Source of the DNA: DTHT01 sp037444625
GTDB lineage: Bacteria; Acidobacteriota; Terriglobia; Bryobacterales; Bryobacteraceae
DNA length: 64,000 nt
Direction of reading: 5' to 3'
Assembly: GCA_037444625.1 (NCBI GenBank)
Contig: JBBIMA010000014.1
Coordinates: 1 to 64,000, forward strand
Below the pieces are notes generated by a model. It saw only the letters and a list, made by a program, of their open reading frames with translations. It was not told the DNA's origin and did no database searches. Shown one piece after another: positions 35,247 to 44,210 of the stretch. Each line of letters starts with the position of its first letter. Within the stretch, counting starts at the first letter, position 1. A program made the position numbers and the translations under genes.

Positions 35247-37397
35247 TCATCGGATCACTTCGATCAGATAGAAAGTGGTGGCGGGATCGCCCAGGGGAAT
35301 CTCCCAGCCGTCTTCCAGCCGCCGGCCGCGGATGTCCTCGCCCATCTGCCGCGCGGCGCCGTCCAGGGCCTTGGCCCGCAGACCCACGGCGCCGTCCAGC
35401 TCGCGCAACATCACCCAGCCGGTGACCGGCTCAATCAAGGTGGGCGCCGTTCCCCACTCGCTCAGGAGCGTTCGCCGTTCGTTCCATTTCGCGCCGGAAT
35501 TGGAGACGCGGGCGCCGGCCGTCAGCAGCAACCGGGCCGAGCGGTACAGCGGCCGCCCGTCCAGCGACTGGAGCGTAAGAGCGCAGAACGCGTTGCGGAC
35601 GTCGGCCGCCAGATGCCGGGTCGCCTTCCGGTTGGCTTTCACGAAACCGATCAGGGCCTGTGTGCGCTCGGTGTCGATCGTCACCAGGCCTCCTTTCTCT
35701 TCGGAGAAGTGCCAGGCCAGCTCCTGGGTGTCGGAGACGATGGGGTTGGTCTCGGGCGCGGTGAACTTCTCGGTCGGTTCGCAGTCCAGGCAGCGGATCC
35801 GCGACCCGTGCCGCAAGGGAATCGAAAGCGGAAATCCCGGCGTGAAATAGGGGCGCTCGGCCTCCGGCAGTCGCAGGCTCTCGTTGACTTGCTCGGTCGA
35901 GTACGAGCGCAGCACCGTCTCTTTGGCCGGCTGCACGTCCGGGCGCAGAAACATCAGGGCTCCGGCGGCCAGTTGCGGCATCTTCACCGGATCCAGCGTA
36001 ATGTCGAAGGGATCCGGCACCGCGGCCTGCCATTGCCCGGCGAGTTTCGGCTCGAAAGTGTAAAAGAAGATGCCGTCCCAATCCTGGAAAGCCGCATACG
36101 CGGCCAGAATGGGTATCATCTCGGCGGCGTATTCGTTGGGGTAAGGATGGTTCACCTCGCTGACGGTGTACGGCTTGCCGGCGAAGGGCGAGCGGCTGAG
36201 TTTAACCACGGTGGAGCGGAGCGGCTGGTTCACCATGGGCGTGTTTCGCATTCCCCAGATGGCGTGATGCTGCCAGTATACGTGCCCGTCCATGATGTCC
36301 ATCCGGGATGTGGAGCGGAGCAGCGGGTAGGGCGGGATCCAATAGGTGTGGTCGGCGGTGCCCACTATGAGCGATTTTACCCCCAGGGTCTCCTTCAGAT
36401 ACCGCTTCATATCCAGGAAGAATCCGGTCTCCAGCTCCGTGTAGAAGGCGGCCTCCGCGTAGAAGCGCTCCTTGGGCGCCTCCCGGAACTCCTCCCGCCG
36501 GAGCCGCGGAACGGGTCCCTCGCCCCGGACGCCCGCCAGGGCCCGCAGCCGGCGCAGTTCCTCCGGCTTCAGCCTCTGCCGGAGCCACGCATTGTAGCGT
36601 TCGGTGAGAAGCTTCTCGTAGTAAGGAGTGAGATCGAGCTGATACCTGACCGCATCTTTCGTCAGTTGCCCCCGCAGCCAGTTCCGGCTCCAGAACTCGA
36701 ACAGGGAGTTCTCGTTGACGATCTCGACGATGGCCACCGCCGGTTCGTGCCGGTATTCCGAGCGGGTGTACGGGTTGTAGTGCGTCAGCAACTGCCGCGC
36801 GTATTCCCGCTGGAGCTCCAGCAGGCGCTCGCCGAAGTAGGTCATCCCTTTGGCGACGCCGATCAGCTCGTAATCCGGCACGCCGTCTCCCTCTTTGTAA
36901 GTCCGTCCGACGTTCAGGTTCAGATTGGTATAGATCCCGCGCTTCTTCAGCTCCGCCACAAAGAAATCCAGCCGGTCCAACTGCTGCGGGTCCATCCGCC
37001 GGGTGTCGTTGCGGTCTCCGTCTATCAGTCCGCGCGGCACACTCCGGGTGGTCCGGTCCAGGAAGTGGAAGCGGACGCAATTGACTCCGAAGCGCGCCAG
37101 CGTGGCCGCCCAGAGGGCCGCATCCTCCTTGGGGGGCAGCAGCTCCGATCCTTTGGTCCAGCCCGTGATGTTCACGCCCCAGATCCGGAAGCGCTTGCCG
37201 TCGGGCCGGACCAGGTGCCCGTCTTTCACCTGGATAAAGCCGTGCTTGCCGGCGGGCGGATCGAGCAGAAAGGAGACATCGGCCGGCGAATCCGTGCGCT
37301 CCCAGTGGTTGATGGTGAAGGGGCGCATGGAGACCTCTTGCGCCGGTGCCAGGCTCAGCGCCAGACCGGCCGAAAGCACTGCAAACCGCCACGACAT
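35247..37397 (-). CDS. Secreted GH5-like (clan A) glycoside hydrolase
   Basis: 716 residues, signal peptide MSWRFAVLSAGLALSLAPAQ. The TIM-barrel has RFRIWGVNITGW and FGVNCVRFHFLD, the acid/base VAIVEIVNENSLF (NE pair at about residue 222) and the nucleophile strand YTVSEVNHPYPN (Glu near 410), the clan-A arrangement. The C-terminal 200 residues are a beta-sandwich. Acts outside the cytoplasm on a beta-linked glycan; no subfamily assigned. The ATG shares bases with the TonB receptor stop, and the gene is followed by the DUF5060 hydrolase with a 24-base gap, so substrate capture and cleavage are coupled. Confidence 0.85.
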   Translation of the reverse strand: MSWRFAVLSAGLALSLAPAQEVSMRPFTINHWERTDSPADVSFLLDPPAGKHGFIQVKDGHLVRPDGKRFRIWGVNITGWTKGSELLPPKEDAALWAATLARFGVNCVRFHFLDRTTRSVPRGLIDGDRNDTRRMDPQQLDRLDFFVAELKKRGIYTNLNLNVGRTYKEGDGVPDYELIGVAKGMTYFGERLLELQREYARQLLTHYNPYTRSEYRHEPAVAIVEIVNENSLFEFWSRNWLRGQLTKDAVRYQLDLTPYYEKLLTERYNAWLRQRLKPEELRRLRALAGVRGEGPVPRLRREEFREAPKERFYAEAAFYTELETGFFLDMKRYLKETLGVKSLIVGTADHTYWIPPYPLLRSTSRMDIMDGHVYWQHHAIWGMRNTPMVNQPLRSTVVKLSRSPFAGKPYTVSEVNHPYPNEYAAEMIPILAAYAAFQDWDGIFFYTFEPKLAGQWQAAVPDPFDITLDPVKMPQLAAGALMFLRPDVQPAKETVLRSYSTEQVNESLRLPEAERPYFTPGFPLSIPLRHGSRIRCLDCEPTEKFTAPETNPIVSDTQELAWHFSEEKGGLVTIDTERTQALIGFVKANRKATRHLAADVRNAFCALTLQSLDGRPLYRSARLLLTAGARVSNSGAKWNERRTLLSEWGTAPTLIEPVTGWVMLRELDGAVGLRAKALDGAARQMGEDIRGRRLEDGWEIPLGDPATTFYLIEVIR

Positions 37398-40300
37398 CAG
37401 AAGAGCACCTTCAGGCCCAACTGCACCTGGCGGGGGGCGTTCTCCTGGCCGGTCACCACGCCGAACAACGCCGAACCTTGGGTGGTGTTCGGCTGGCTGA
37501 ACAGAGGAGTATTTGCCAGATTGAACGCCTCCGCCCGGAACTGGACCGTGAGCCGCTCCGACGGGCGGAAGCTCTTGAAGAGCGACAAATCAACGTGCTT
37601 GGCATTGTCTGCGCGCACGGCGGTGACCGTCCGGCCCAGGGTGCCGAAGGTGAAGGGAGCGGGCCGGACGATCTGGTTGGTGTCGAACCAGCGATCGATC
37701 GTGCGAGCGCCGCTCAGGGCCGGGCTGACGCCGGTCGAGTCGGGCCGCTGGTTGCCGCCGAAGGAATACGAGGTGTTCTGCGAGACGCCGAAGTTGCGCA
37801 GCGGCAACCCCCGCGCCAGCGTCACAATGGCATTGACCTGCCAGTTGCCGAGCACCGCATTGAGGCTCCGGCCCAGATTGGCCCCATAGGCCTTGCCGCG
37901 TCCGAAGGGAAGCTCATACGTCGTGTTGACTACCAGGCGATGCGGCTGGTCGTAAGTCGAAACCGCTCGCTCACAGCTCCGGCAGTACCAGTTGCGCACC
38001 ACGGCCGTGCCGCCCGCAAGATTCCACAGCCCGTCGGCGGCGTCGCTGATGGTTTTCGAAAAGGTGTACGAGGCCAGGAAGCTCAAGCCGGCCGAGAAGC
38101 GCCTCTCGAAACGCGTCTGGAGCGCGTGGTAATTCGAATTGCCCCAGCCGGCATTCTTGGCCTGAAACCCGGTGTAGTGCGGATAGGGCCGTAAGAGCTG
38201 TCCGCGCTGAACCGTAGATTGCGCCAGGGTGCCGCTCTTGATGATTCCATAGAAGGGATTCGGCACCGTGGCCAGCAGCTCGTTCCCCATGGACAGATAG
38301 GCGGGGTTCATTTGGTTGAGTTCGGGACTGGGAATGAACAAAGGCAGGTGCGTTCCTTTGTTGCCCGCATAGGCGATCTCCCAGACCGCGTTAGGTCCGA
38401 ATTCCCGCTGGATGGTGAAATTCCACTGCTGGTTGTACGGCGGAAATAGCACCGCGGGCCAGCCGTCCCAGAGGGTGTAGCCCACCTGGGTGAGCAACCC
38501 GTTCGCCGTCCCCGTATAGAGGTTAAACCCGTCGGGAAACGGATTGCTCAGCAAGTGGTTGGGCGTCACCCCGTCGGGCTTCGTGCCGATCCAGGGAGTT
38601 TCCGACTGGAAGGCGGCCCCCACGTAGTGCCGGCTGGCCCCGTACGGCGGCACGCCGAAGAAAATCCCGTAGCCGGAGCGGATGACCGTGGACGGATTCA
38701 GTTGCCAGGCCAGTCCCACCCGCGGGTTGAGCTGCCGCAGGTCGGTCTCCCGGATGGCGCGACGGCCCAGCGTGCTGCCTCCGAACAAGGTTCCCCCGCG
38801 CAGTTCCATTCCCGTCTGATCCGAGAGCGGGTTGCGAATGTAGGGGTCTATGGCGGTGAGCCGGTTGTAACGCTCGGTAGTCCCGGCCTCGAAGTCCCAC
38901 CGGAATCCCAGGTTCAAAGTGAGCCTCGAATTCACTTTGAAATCATCCTGGATGTAGAACGCTTTGTAGTGATTGGCGTTGGCCGGCCGAATCTGGTGGG
39001 TCATGCGCCCCGTGCCGGTGCCGAGCAGAAAGGAAGCATACGCCACGCCTGCGGTGCTGCTCGGCGTGCGCGGATCGGGGCCCTGAGTGAAAGCCCGGGT
39101 GAAGTTGTACGAGCCGGTAGGCACGTCGAGCTGGCCGAAATTCACGTAGTTGATGCGGGCATCGAGGCCCAGCTTCAGGCTGTGCCGGCCGATGAGCAGG
39201 GAGAGATTGGCGATCATGCTGTGCGTGGTGTCGCCCATCAGGTAGAGGTCCCCGCCGTTCGGTCCCAGTTGGGTGAAATCCTGGATGGTCACGTTGGGAA
39301 AAATCGGGTGGTCGGCTATCCGCTCAATGGTCGCCGGAAGGCCCAGCTCCGTAACCCGAAAACCTCCTTCTCCGCTCAGCGTGGTGCTCCACGGCACCCG
39401 GTTGGCCGACACCCGGCCCATCCCATAACGCAGGTTCAGCACGCCTGCCGTCCCCACAATGTGCGTGTAATCCAGCATGGCGTTCTGAAGTCGCTGAAAC
39501 ATCGGTTCGCAGCAGCCCGGGTCGGCGATGTTCCCCCAGAAATTGGGCTTACTGTAAATGCTGTCCATGAAGGTGTAGCGCCCCGTCAGCCGCCGGCTGC
39601 TGCTGAACTGGTGATCCAGTTTCGCCTCATAACGGTCCTGCGGCTCCGGATAGGCTTTTTGCAGGATGAGGTTCTGCTGGCGGGTGAAGGGCCTCCCCGG
39701 GGCGTTCGGTTCCGGGTAGTACTTCTGGATGGCCAGCGCCACGGGGTTCAGTAGCGCTGCCGGAAGACGGTTGCCGGGAAACGGGTCGCGCAGGTAGTAG
39801 CCGGATCTGGCCGGATCGGGCCGGGTGCTAAACGGGTCATAGACTCGGATCATCTGACCGGCGGAGTTGAGGGTCTCGGAAAAGTTCCCTTGCCGCTCCA
39901 AAGCGCTGGGCACGGTATGCTGCGCGAATTGAGCCCGGCGCTGTCGCATGCCTTCGTAGTTGAAGAAGAAGAACGTGCGGTTCCTCCCGTCGTAGGCTTT
40001 GGGCAGCAGCACCGGCCCTCCCAAGCTGGCGCCGAACTGGTTGCGCTTGAAGCTGGCGAGCTTCGTGCCGGCCCGGTTAGCGAAAAAGTTGTTCGCATCC
40101 AACTTGCTATTGCGCAAGAACTCAAAGAGGCTCCCGTGCAGCTCGTTGGTTCCGGACTTGGTTACCATGGTGACCAATCCCCCGCCGCTCCGACCGTATT
40201 CCGCCGAGTAGGCATTGGTCTGAATCCGGAACTCCTGAATGCCCTCGACCGACGGGATGGCGCTGATGGCCGAGATGGTGGGAATGTTGTGGGACACGGT

Positions 40301-40885
40301 GGCGGTCACCCCGTCCAGCATGATGTCGGTGGTGGACTCCTGGCCCCCGTTGACGATGAAGTGGTGCCCGTAAAAGGTGTCGTCCACCCCGCTGGTGGTT
40401 CGGGTCTGGAACACTCCGGGCACCAGCGACGTCAGGGTGTAAATGTTGCGCCCGTTCAGCGGCAGGTCCACAATCCGCTTGTTCTCAACCACCGCGCTCA
40501 GGGTCGAGGAGCCCGCCTCGAGCATTTGCGCGCGCTCCTGAACCGTCACTTCTTCGGTCACCTGACCCACTTCCAGAGTGATATTGACGGTGGCGTGCTG
40601 CTGTGTGCTCAGGGGTAACCCCGCCATTACAAACGTGCGGAACCCCGGGGCTCCGACCGAAATGCGGTAGCGACCGGGCGGGAGCTGCGAAACCACATAC
40701 AGGCCCGTCTCGTTGCTGGCGGCGTGGAAGCTGGTGTTGCGGTCCAGATCGGTGACCGTCACGGCCGCCCGGGCAACCACTGCGCCGGTCTGGTCCGTCA
40801 CGATGCCGGAAATCGAGCCGGTGAAGGCCTGGCCGTACGACAGAAGGGGAAGCATGCAGCCGATGAGGAGCAGACGTGGCAGCAT
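37397..40885 (-). CDS. TonB-dependent receptor, Oar-like, with carboxypeptidase-regulatory-like domain
   Basis: 1162 residues. Signal MLPRLLLIGCMLPLLSYGQ is followed by a Cna-B/CarboxypepD_reg-like domain (SGIVTDQTGAVVARAAVTVTD ... PGRYRISV, about 25-105), a plug with DLPLNGRNIYTL, VNGGQESTTDIMLDG and SAEYGRSGGGLVTMVTKSGTN, and a long outer-membrane barrel that ends with a Phe (QVQLGLKVLF), the usual beta-barrel signal. Such receptors bind oligosaccharides or peptides at the surface. It is the first gene of a six-gene minus operon that runs to 31017. The start has AAAGGAG 10 bases upstream. Confidence 0.9.
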   Translation of the reverse strand: MLPRLLLIGCMLPLLSYGQAFTGSISGIVTDQTGAVVARAAVTVTDLDRNTSFHAASNETGLYVVSQLPPGRYRISVGAPGFRTFVMAGLPLSTQQHATVNITLEVGQVTEEVTVQERAQMLEAGSSTLSAVVENKRIVDLPLNGRNIYTLTSLVPGVFQTRTTSGVDDTFYGHHFIVNGGQESTTDIMLDGVTATVSHNIPTISAISAIPSVEGIQEFRIQTNAYSAEYGRSGGGLVTMVTKSGTNELHGSLFEFLRNSKLDANNFFANRAGTKLASFKRNQFGASLGGPVLLPKAYDGRNRTFFFFNYEGMRQRRAQFAQHTVPSALERQGNFSETLNSAGQMIRVYDPFSTRPDPARSGYYLRDPFPGNRLPAALLNPVALAIQKYYPEPNAPGRPFTRQQNLILQKAYPEPQDRYEAKLDHQFSSSRRLTGRYTFMDSIYSKPNFWGNIADPGCCEPMFQRLQNAMLDYTHIVGTAGVLNLRYGMGRVSANRVPWSTTLSGEGGFRVTELGLPATIERIADHPIFPNVTIQDFTQLGPNGGDLYLMGDTTHSMIANLSLLIGRHSLKLGLDARINYVNFGQLDVPTGSYNFTRAFTQGPDPRTPSSTAGVAYASFLLGTGTGRMTHQIRPANANHYKAFYIQDDFKVNSRLTLNLGFRWDFEAGTTERYNRLTAIDPYIRNPLSDQTGMELRGGTLFGGSTLGRRAIRETDLRQLNPRVGLAWQLNPSTVIRSGYGIFFGVPPYGASRHYVGAAFQSETPWIGTKPDGVTPNHLLSNPFPDGFNLYTGTANGLLTQVGYTLWDGWPAVLFPPYNQQWNFTIQREFGPNAVWEIAYAGNKGTHLPLFIPSPELNQMNPAYLSMGNELLATVPNPFYGIIKSGTLAQSTVQRGQLLRPYPHYTGFQAKNAGWGNSNYHALQTRFERRFSAGLSFLASYTFSKTISDAADGLWNLAGGTAVVRNWYCRSCERAVSTYDQPHRLVVNTTYELPFGRGKAYGANLGRSLNAVLGNWQVNAIVTLARGLPLRNFGVSQNTSYSFGGNQRPDSTGVSPALSGARTIDRWFDTNQIVRPAPFTFGTLGRTVTAVRADNAKHVDLSLFKSFRPSERLTVQFRAEAFNLANTPLFSQPNTTQGSALFGVVTGQENAPRQVQLGLKVLF

Positions 40886-41104
40886 AAGCTTGGTTCTCCT
40901 TTCGACCATCTCCGCTGAGGGTGATGCTACGGCAAGCCCGGCGGCGGCACAAGGGCCGGAGGTGGGGGGCGGTTCCGTTCCGCATGCCAGAACAAAGGCG
41001 TGCTGGGATGCGGAACTTCGGCGGCGCCGGGGTGCGAGGTCAGCCGAGTCGCCGTACCGCATCACGGAACGCCGGCCGCCGTTCGGTCCCCCCGACGCGA
41101 CCGC

Positions 41105-41134
41105 TTGACGCGCGGCGCCGGGCAGTGATACCGT
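41105..41134 (+). promoter_or_regulatory. Sigma-70-like promoter of the glycosidase at 41157
   Basis: TTGACG (41105-41110), 18 bases, TACCGT (41129-41134). The -35 is strong and the -10 weak, as in activator- or repressor-controlled promoters. The GCAT half-site of the putative SorC operator begins seven bases after the -10, the same layout as at 49022-49088. The remaining intergenic DNA to the TonB gene (40886-41104) holds no gene. Confidence 0.55.
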
Positions 41135-41137
41135 AGG

Positions 41138-41171
41138 TTTGCATTGGAGACCGGCAATGCATAAATATGCA
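41138..41171 (+). promoter_or_regulatory. Putative SorC-family operator (half-site plus palindrome)
   Basis: TTTGCAT (41138-41144) and the palindrome TGCATAAATATGCA (41158-41171; arms TGCATA/TATGCA around AA). The two GCAT elements are 18 bases apart, the same spacing as at 49059/49077. The palindrome covers the start codon of the gene at 41157. The same motif recurs at 47756, 47852, 48923 and 49077. Confidence 0.6.
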
Positions 41172-42683
41172 AAAGCCCCCGCCCTTCTGGCGCTGCCTTT
41201 CGTTTTTCTCGTGGCCGGGGCCGCCTGGCCTCGGCAGACCGCCTCTCTCCCCCCGCCGCCCGAGAACGTCGAGCGCTGGGGCGTCTTTGAGCTGACCCTG
41301 AGCGGCCCGCGGGGCGGTAACCCCTTTGTCGAGGTCCGCTTCGGGGCCGAGTTCCGCTATCAGCATCGGACGGTCCGCGTGGACGGATTCTATGACGGCG
41401 AGGGCGTTTATCGCGTGCGTTTCATGCCCGATGTCACGGGCGTCTGGACTTACACGACCGCGGCCAACCGCCCCGAGCTGGACGGCAGGACCGGCCAGTT
41501 CACCTGTGTGCCGCCTTCGAAAGGCAACCACGGGCCGGTCCGCGTGCGGAACGTCTCTCACTTCGGCTACGCCGACGGCACGCCCTATTTCCCGGTCGGA
41601 ACCACCTGTTACGCTTGGACGCACCAGGGCGATGAGCTCGAGCAGCAGACGCTCAAGACCCTGCGCGGCGCCCCCTTCAACAAGCTGCGCATGTGCGTCT
41701 TCCCGAAGGATTACGTTTACAACCGGAACGAGCCCCCGCTTTACCCCTTCGAGCGGGACGCCGCCGGCCGGAACGACTACACCCGCTTCAACCCCCAATA
41801 CTTCCGGCGGTTCGAGCGGCGGGTTCAGGATCTGCTCAAGCTGGGCATCGAAGCGGATTTGATCCTCTTCCATCCTTACGACCGTTGGGGCTACGCGAAG
41901 ATGCCGGCCGAGGCGGATGACCGCTACCTCCGCTACGTGGTGGCCCGCCTGGCGGCCTACCGCAACGTCTGGTGGTCCCTGGCCAACGAATTCGACTTCA
42001 TGAAAGAGAAGACCATGGCCGACTGGGATCGCTTCTTCCGCATCGTCCAGGAGAGCGACCCGTACCAGCATTTGCGCTCCATCCACAACGGAAGGTTGCT
42101 CTACGACCACGGCAAGCCCTGGGTGACCCACGTCAGCATCCAGAGTTCCGAATTGGAAAAGGCGCGAGAGCTGGTCGCTACCTACCGAAAGCCGGTGATC
42201 TATGACGAATGCAAGTATGAGGGCAATATTCCGCAGCGCTGGGGCAACATTTCGGCGCGCGAGATGGTGCGGCGGTTCTGGCTGGGAACCGTCGCCGGGG
42301 CTTACGTGGGTCACGGCGAAACCTACTTGGATCCCCACGACGTTCTGTGGTGGTCCAAAGGCGGCGTGCTGCGGGGCGAGAGCCCGCCGCGAATCGCTTT
42401 CCTGCGGAAGATCCTCGAGGAGGGACCCGCCGAAGGAATCACCGGCCGGGCCTCTTACTACCCATCGGGCGGCCAGGAGGGCCAGTACTACCTGTATTAT
42501 TTCGACGTCCACCAGCCCGCCCAGTATGAGTTCGAACTGCCCCAAGGCGGTCCCTACCGCGCCGAGATCATAGACCCCTGGGAGATGACCATCACTCCCG
42601 TAGCGGGGACCTTCCAGGGCAAGTTCACACTACGGCTGCCCGGGCGGCCGCACCTGGCGGTGCGCATCCGCAAGGTCAACTAA
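41157..42683 (+). CDS. Secreted apiosidase-like DUF5060/DUF4038 glycoside hydrolase
   Basis: 508 residues with a signal peptide (ALLALPFVFLVAGAAW). A DUF5060 sandwich (WGVFELTLSGP, YRVRFMPDVTGVWTYTTA) is followed by the DUF4038 opening NVSHFGYADGTPYFPVGTTCYAW and a TIM-barrel with FNKLRMCVFPKDYVYN, acid/base NVWWSLANEFDFM (Glu about 280) and nucleophile candidate PVIYDECKYEGN (Glu about 346). The C-terminal small domain reads YYLYYFDVHQPAQYEFELP. DUF4038 proteins include GH140 apiosidases of rhamnogalacturonan II. It sits alone on the plus strand under the putative SorC operator, which ties it to the downstream ketose-phosphate operon. Confidence 0.82.
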   Translation: MHKYAKAPALLALPFVFLVAGAAWPRQTASLPPPPENVERWGVFELTLSGPRGGNPFVEVRFGAEFRYQHRTVRVDGFYDGEGVYRVRFMPDVTGVWTYTTAANRPELDGRTGQFTCVPPSKGNHGPVRVRNVSHFGYADGTPYFPVGTTCYAWTHQGDELEQQTLKTLRGAPFNKLRMCVFPKDYVYNRNEPPLYPFERDAAGRNDYTRFNPQYFRRFERRVQDLLKLGIEADLILFHPYDRWGYAKMPAEADDRYLRYVVARLAAYRNVWWSLANEFDFMKEKTMADWDRFFRIVQESDPYQHLRSIHNGRLLYDHGKPWVTHVSIQSSELEKARELVATYRKPVIYDECKYEGNIPQRWGNISAREMVRRFWLGTVAGAYVGHGETYLDPHDVLWWSKGGVLRGESPPRIAFLRKILEEGPAEGITGRASYYPSGGQEGQYYLYYFDVHQPAQYEFELPQGGPYRAEIIDPWEMTITPVAGTFQGKFTLRLPGRPHLAVRIRKVN

Positions 42684-42781
42684 CCGGGGGATCGGCACGC
42701 AACAGCGGCGCGATTGCCCTTGCCGCCCGCGCCTGAGAAGCAGCGGGGCGCGGCGGCCTCGAATGGAGGCGGGATGCCGCT

Positions 42782-44122
42782 TCAACGGCCCGAAGCCGGT
42801 TCCGCCGCGCGCGGTCGGCGGTCCTGGCCGCGCGCCGCGCCCTGCGCGGCCGGAGCCTTGGCCCGAAGGAGCCGCGCGGCGAAGTCGCCCAGGAATTGCT
42901 CCCGCCAGCGGTTGACGTGCTTTGCGCCGGGGTGAATGCCCTCGGCGGCCTCCGGACGAGGGTCGTCGGTCCACCAGTGGGGATGCCGCGCCGAGGGCCG
43001 CTTGGTGCGCTCGGCCGGGGGCGGCGCCGCGGTGAATCGGCCCGTCAGCCCGTCCAGCGGGGAGAAGTTACTCCGAATCACATAGGACCATACCTTGGCG
43101 TCGCGCGGTGAGAAGCGGAAGCGCAGCACGCCGCTCTCGTTGGCCGCCACCGCCGGTATGCGTCCGTCGAAAATCATGCGCGCCCAATGCTGGAGCGTCA
43201 TGCCGGCGGGCGCCGGCAGCCGCCACTCGACGACGCCGAAGACCTCGGCCCGATCCGCCTCGGTGGTCAGGCGCTCGAAGACGGTTTTCCTCCCGTCCCA
43301 AACGCGCACGAACTGCCCGCCCCAGGACGGCCGCGCCGGGTCTTCCGGCCTGCCGCGCAACAAGTAACCCACCGACGGGCTGTCGCCCATCTTGACGGTC
43401 CCTTTGAGCAGTGTCGCGAAGAAGTCCCCCAGCGCTCCCCGGCCCGCGACGCGGCTGGCCACGAAGGACGTGTTGCCCCACTCGCCGGCCTGTCGGCCGC
43501 CCACGAACCAGCCGCGGTAGGTGGCGTTGGCTTCTATCATCCACAGCCGCGGATGGTGCTCCTCAATGTAGTTATACGCATCCACGCTCCACATCTTGTT
43601 CGGCCCGCCGATGAAGTAGACCCGGAGCTTCGGCAGAATGTCGGGAGCATCATGGAGCGCCTGGGCCAGATCCTCGATTCCGCCCCAGACCAGCACCCAG
43701 AGCGGCCGCGGATCGGAGCGCCGCGCGCACCGCATGATCCATTGGGAGCCTTCCGTCGGCCTTCCCACTCCGGAGGGCCCGGGGGCTTCGGTGGCGCCCT
43801 GCTTGGTGAGTGCGCGCAGCGCCTCGGGCGTGGGGTAACTCGCCGAGTGCGTCCGCAGGTTAGCGTAGTCCCGCTCGTAATAGCCGATGACTTGAAGGAT
43901 GTGCTCCTTTCGCCCCGGCCCGTAAGGCGACGAGATCAGCCCTTCCACGTCGAACACGTCGGCGTAGAGCAGGAAGTGCACCAGGGATTGAAAGTCGTCC
44001 GGGTCCGTCCCGCCGATGTCGGTCGAGACGATCACCCGGAGCCGATCGCCCGCCAGGGCGCCGCCCTCGGGCGGCGCCGTCAGCGGCAACAAGAGTAGGG
44101 CCGGCAGGGAGAAGGCGTTCAT
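42782..44122 (-). CDS. Secreted nucleoside-hydrolase-like protein (DUF1593 / Sde182 type)
   Basis: 446 residues with a short signal (MNAFSLPALLLLPLTAP). The N-terminal 300 residues have the nucleoside-hydrolase-like acidic cluster VIVSTDIGGTDPDDFQSL with VWGGIEDLAQAL and VYFIGGPNKMWS, as in the DUF1593/Sde182 family. The C-terminal beta region (RFRFSPRDAKVWSYVIRSNF, then HPHWWTDDP) is the domain associated with that family. These proteins are exported and often accompany polysaccharide-degrading enzymes; they were named for a cellulose-binding protein, but hydrolysis of nucleosides is unproven. The last 40 residues are low-complexity Ala/Arg. Stands alone between sugar genes. Confidence 0.8.
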   Translation of the reverse strand: MNAFSLPALLLLPLTAPPEGGALAGDRLRVIVSTDIGGTDPDDFQSLVHFLLYADVFDVEGLISSPYGPGRKEHILQVIGYYERDYANLRTHSASYPTPEALRALTKQGATEAPGPSGVGRPTEGSQWIMRCARRSDPRPLWVLVWGGIEDLAQALHDAPDILPKLRVYFIGGPNKMWSVDAYNYIEEHHPRLWMIEANATYRGWFVGGRQAGEWGNTSFVASRVAGRGALGDFFATLLKGTVKMGDSPSVGYLLRGRPEDPARPSWGGQFVRVWDGRKTVFERLTTEADRAEVFGVVEWRLPAPAGMTLQHWARMIFDGRIPAVAANESGVLRFRFSPRDAKVWSYVIRSNFSPLDGLTGRFTAAPPPAERTKRPSARHPHWWTDDPRPEAAEGIHPGAKHVNRWREQFLGDFAARLLRAKAPAAQGAARGQDRRPRAAEPASGR

Positions 44123-44210
44123 AGCAAGCCCGGAGGGAAGTATAGCCTCCCAGCCCCCCGGCCTGCCGCCGGTCCGGGCCGCTCTGCGCCGCCGATGCGC
44201 CGGGTAGGGA

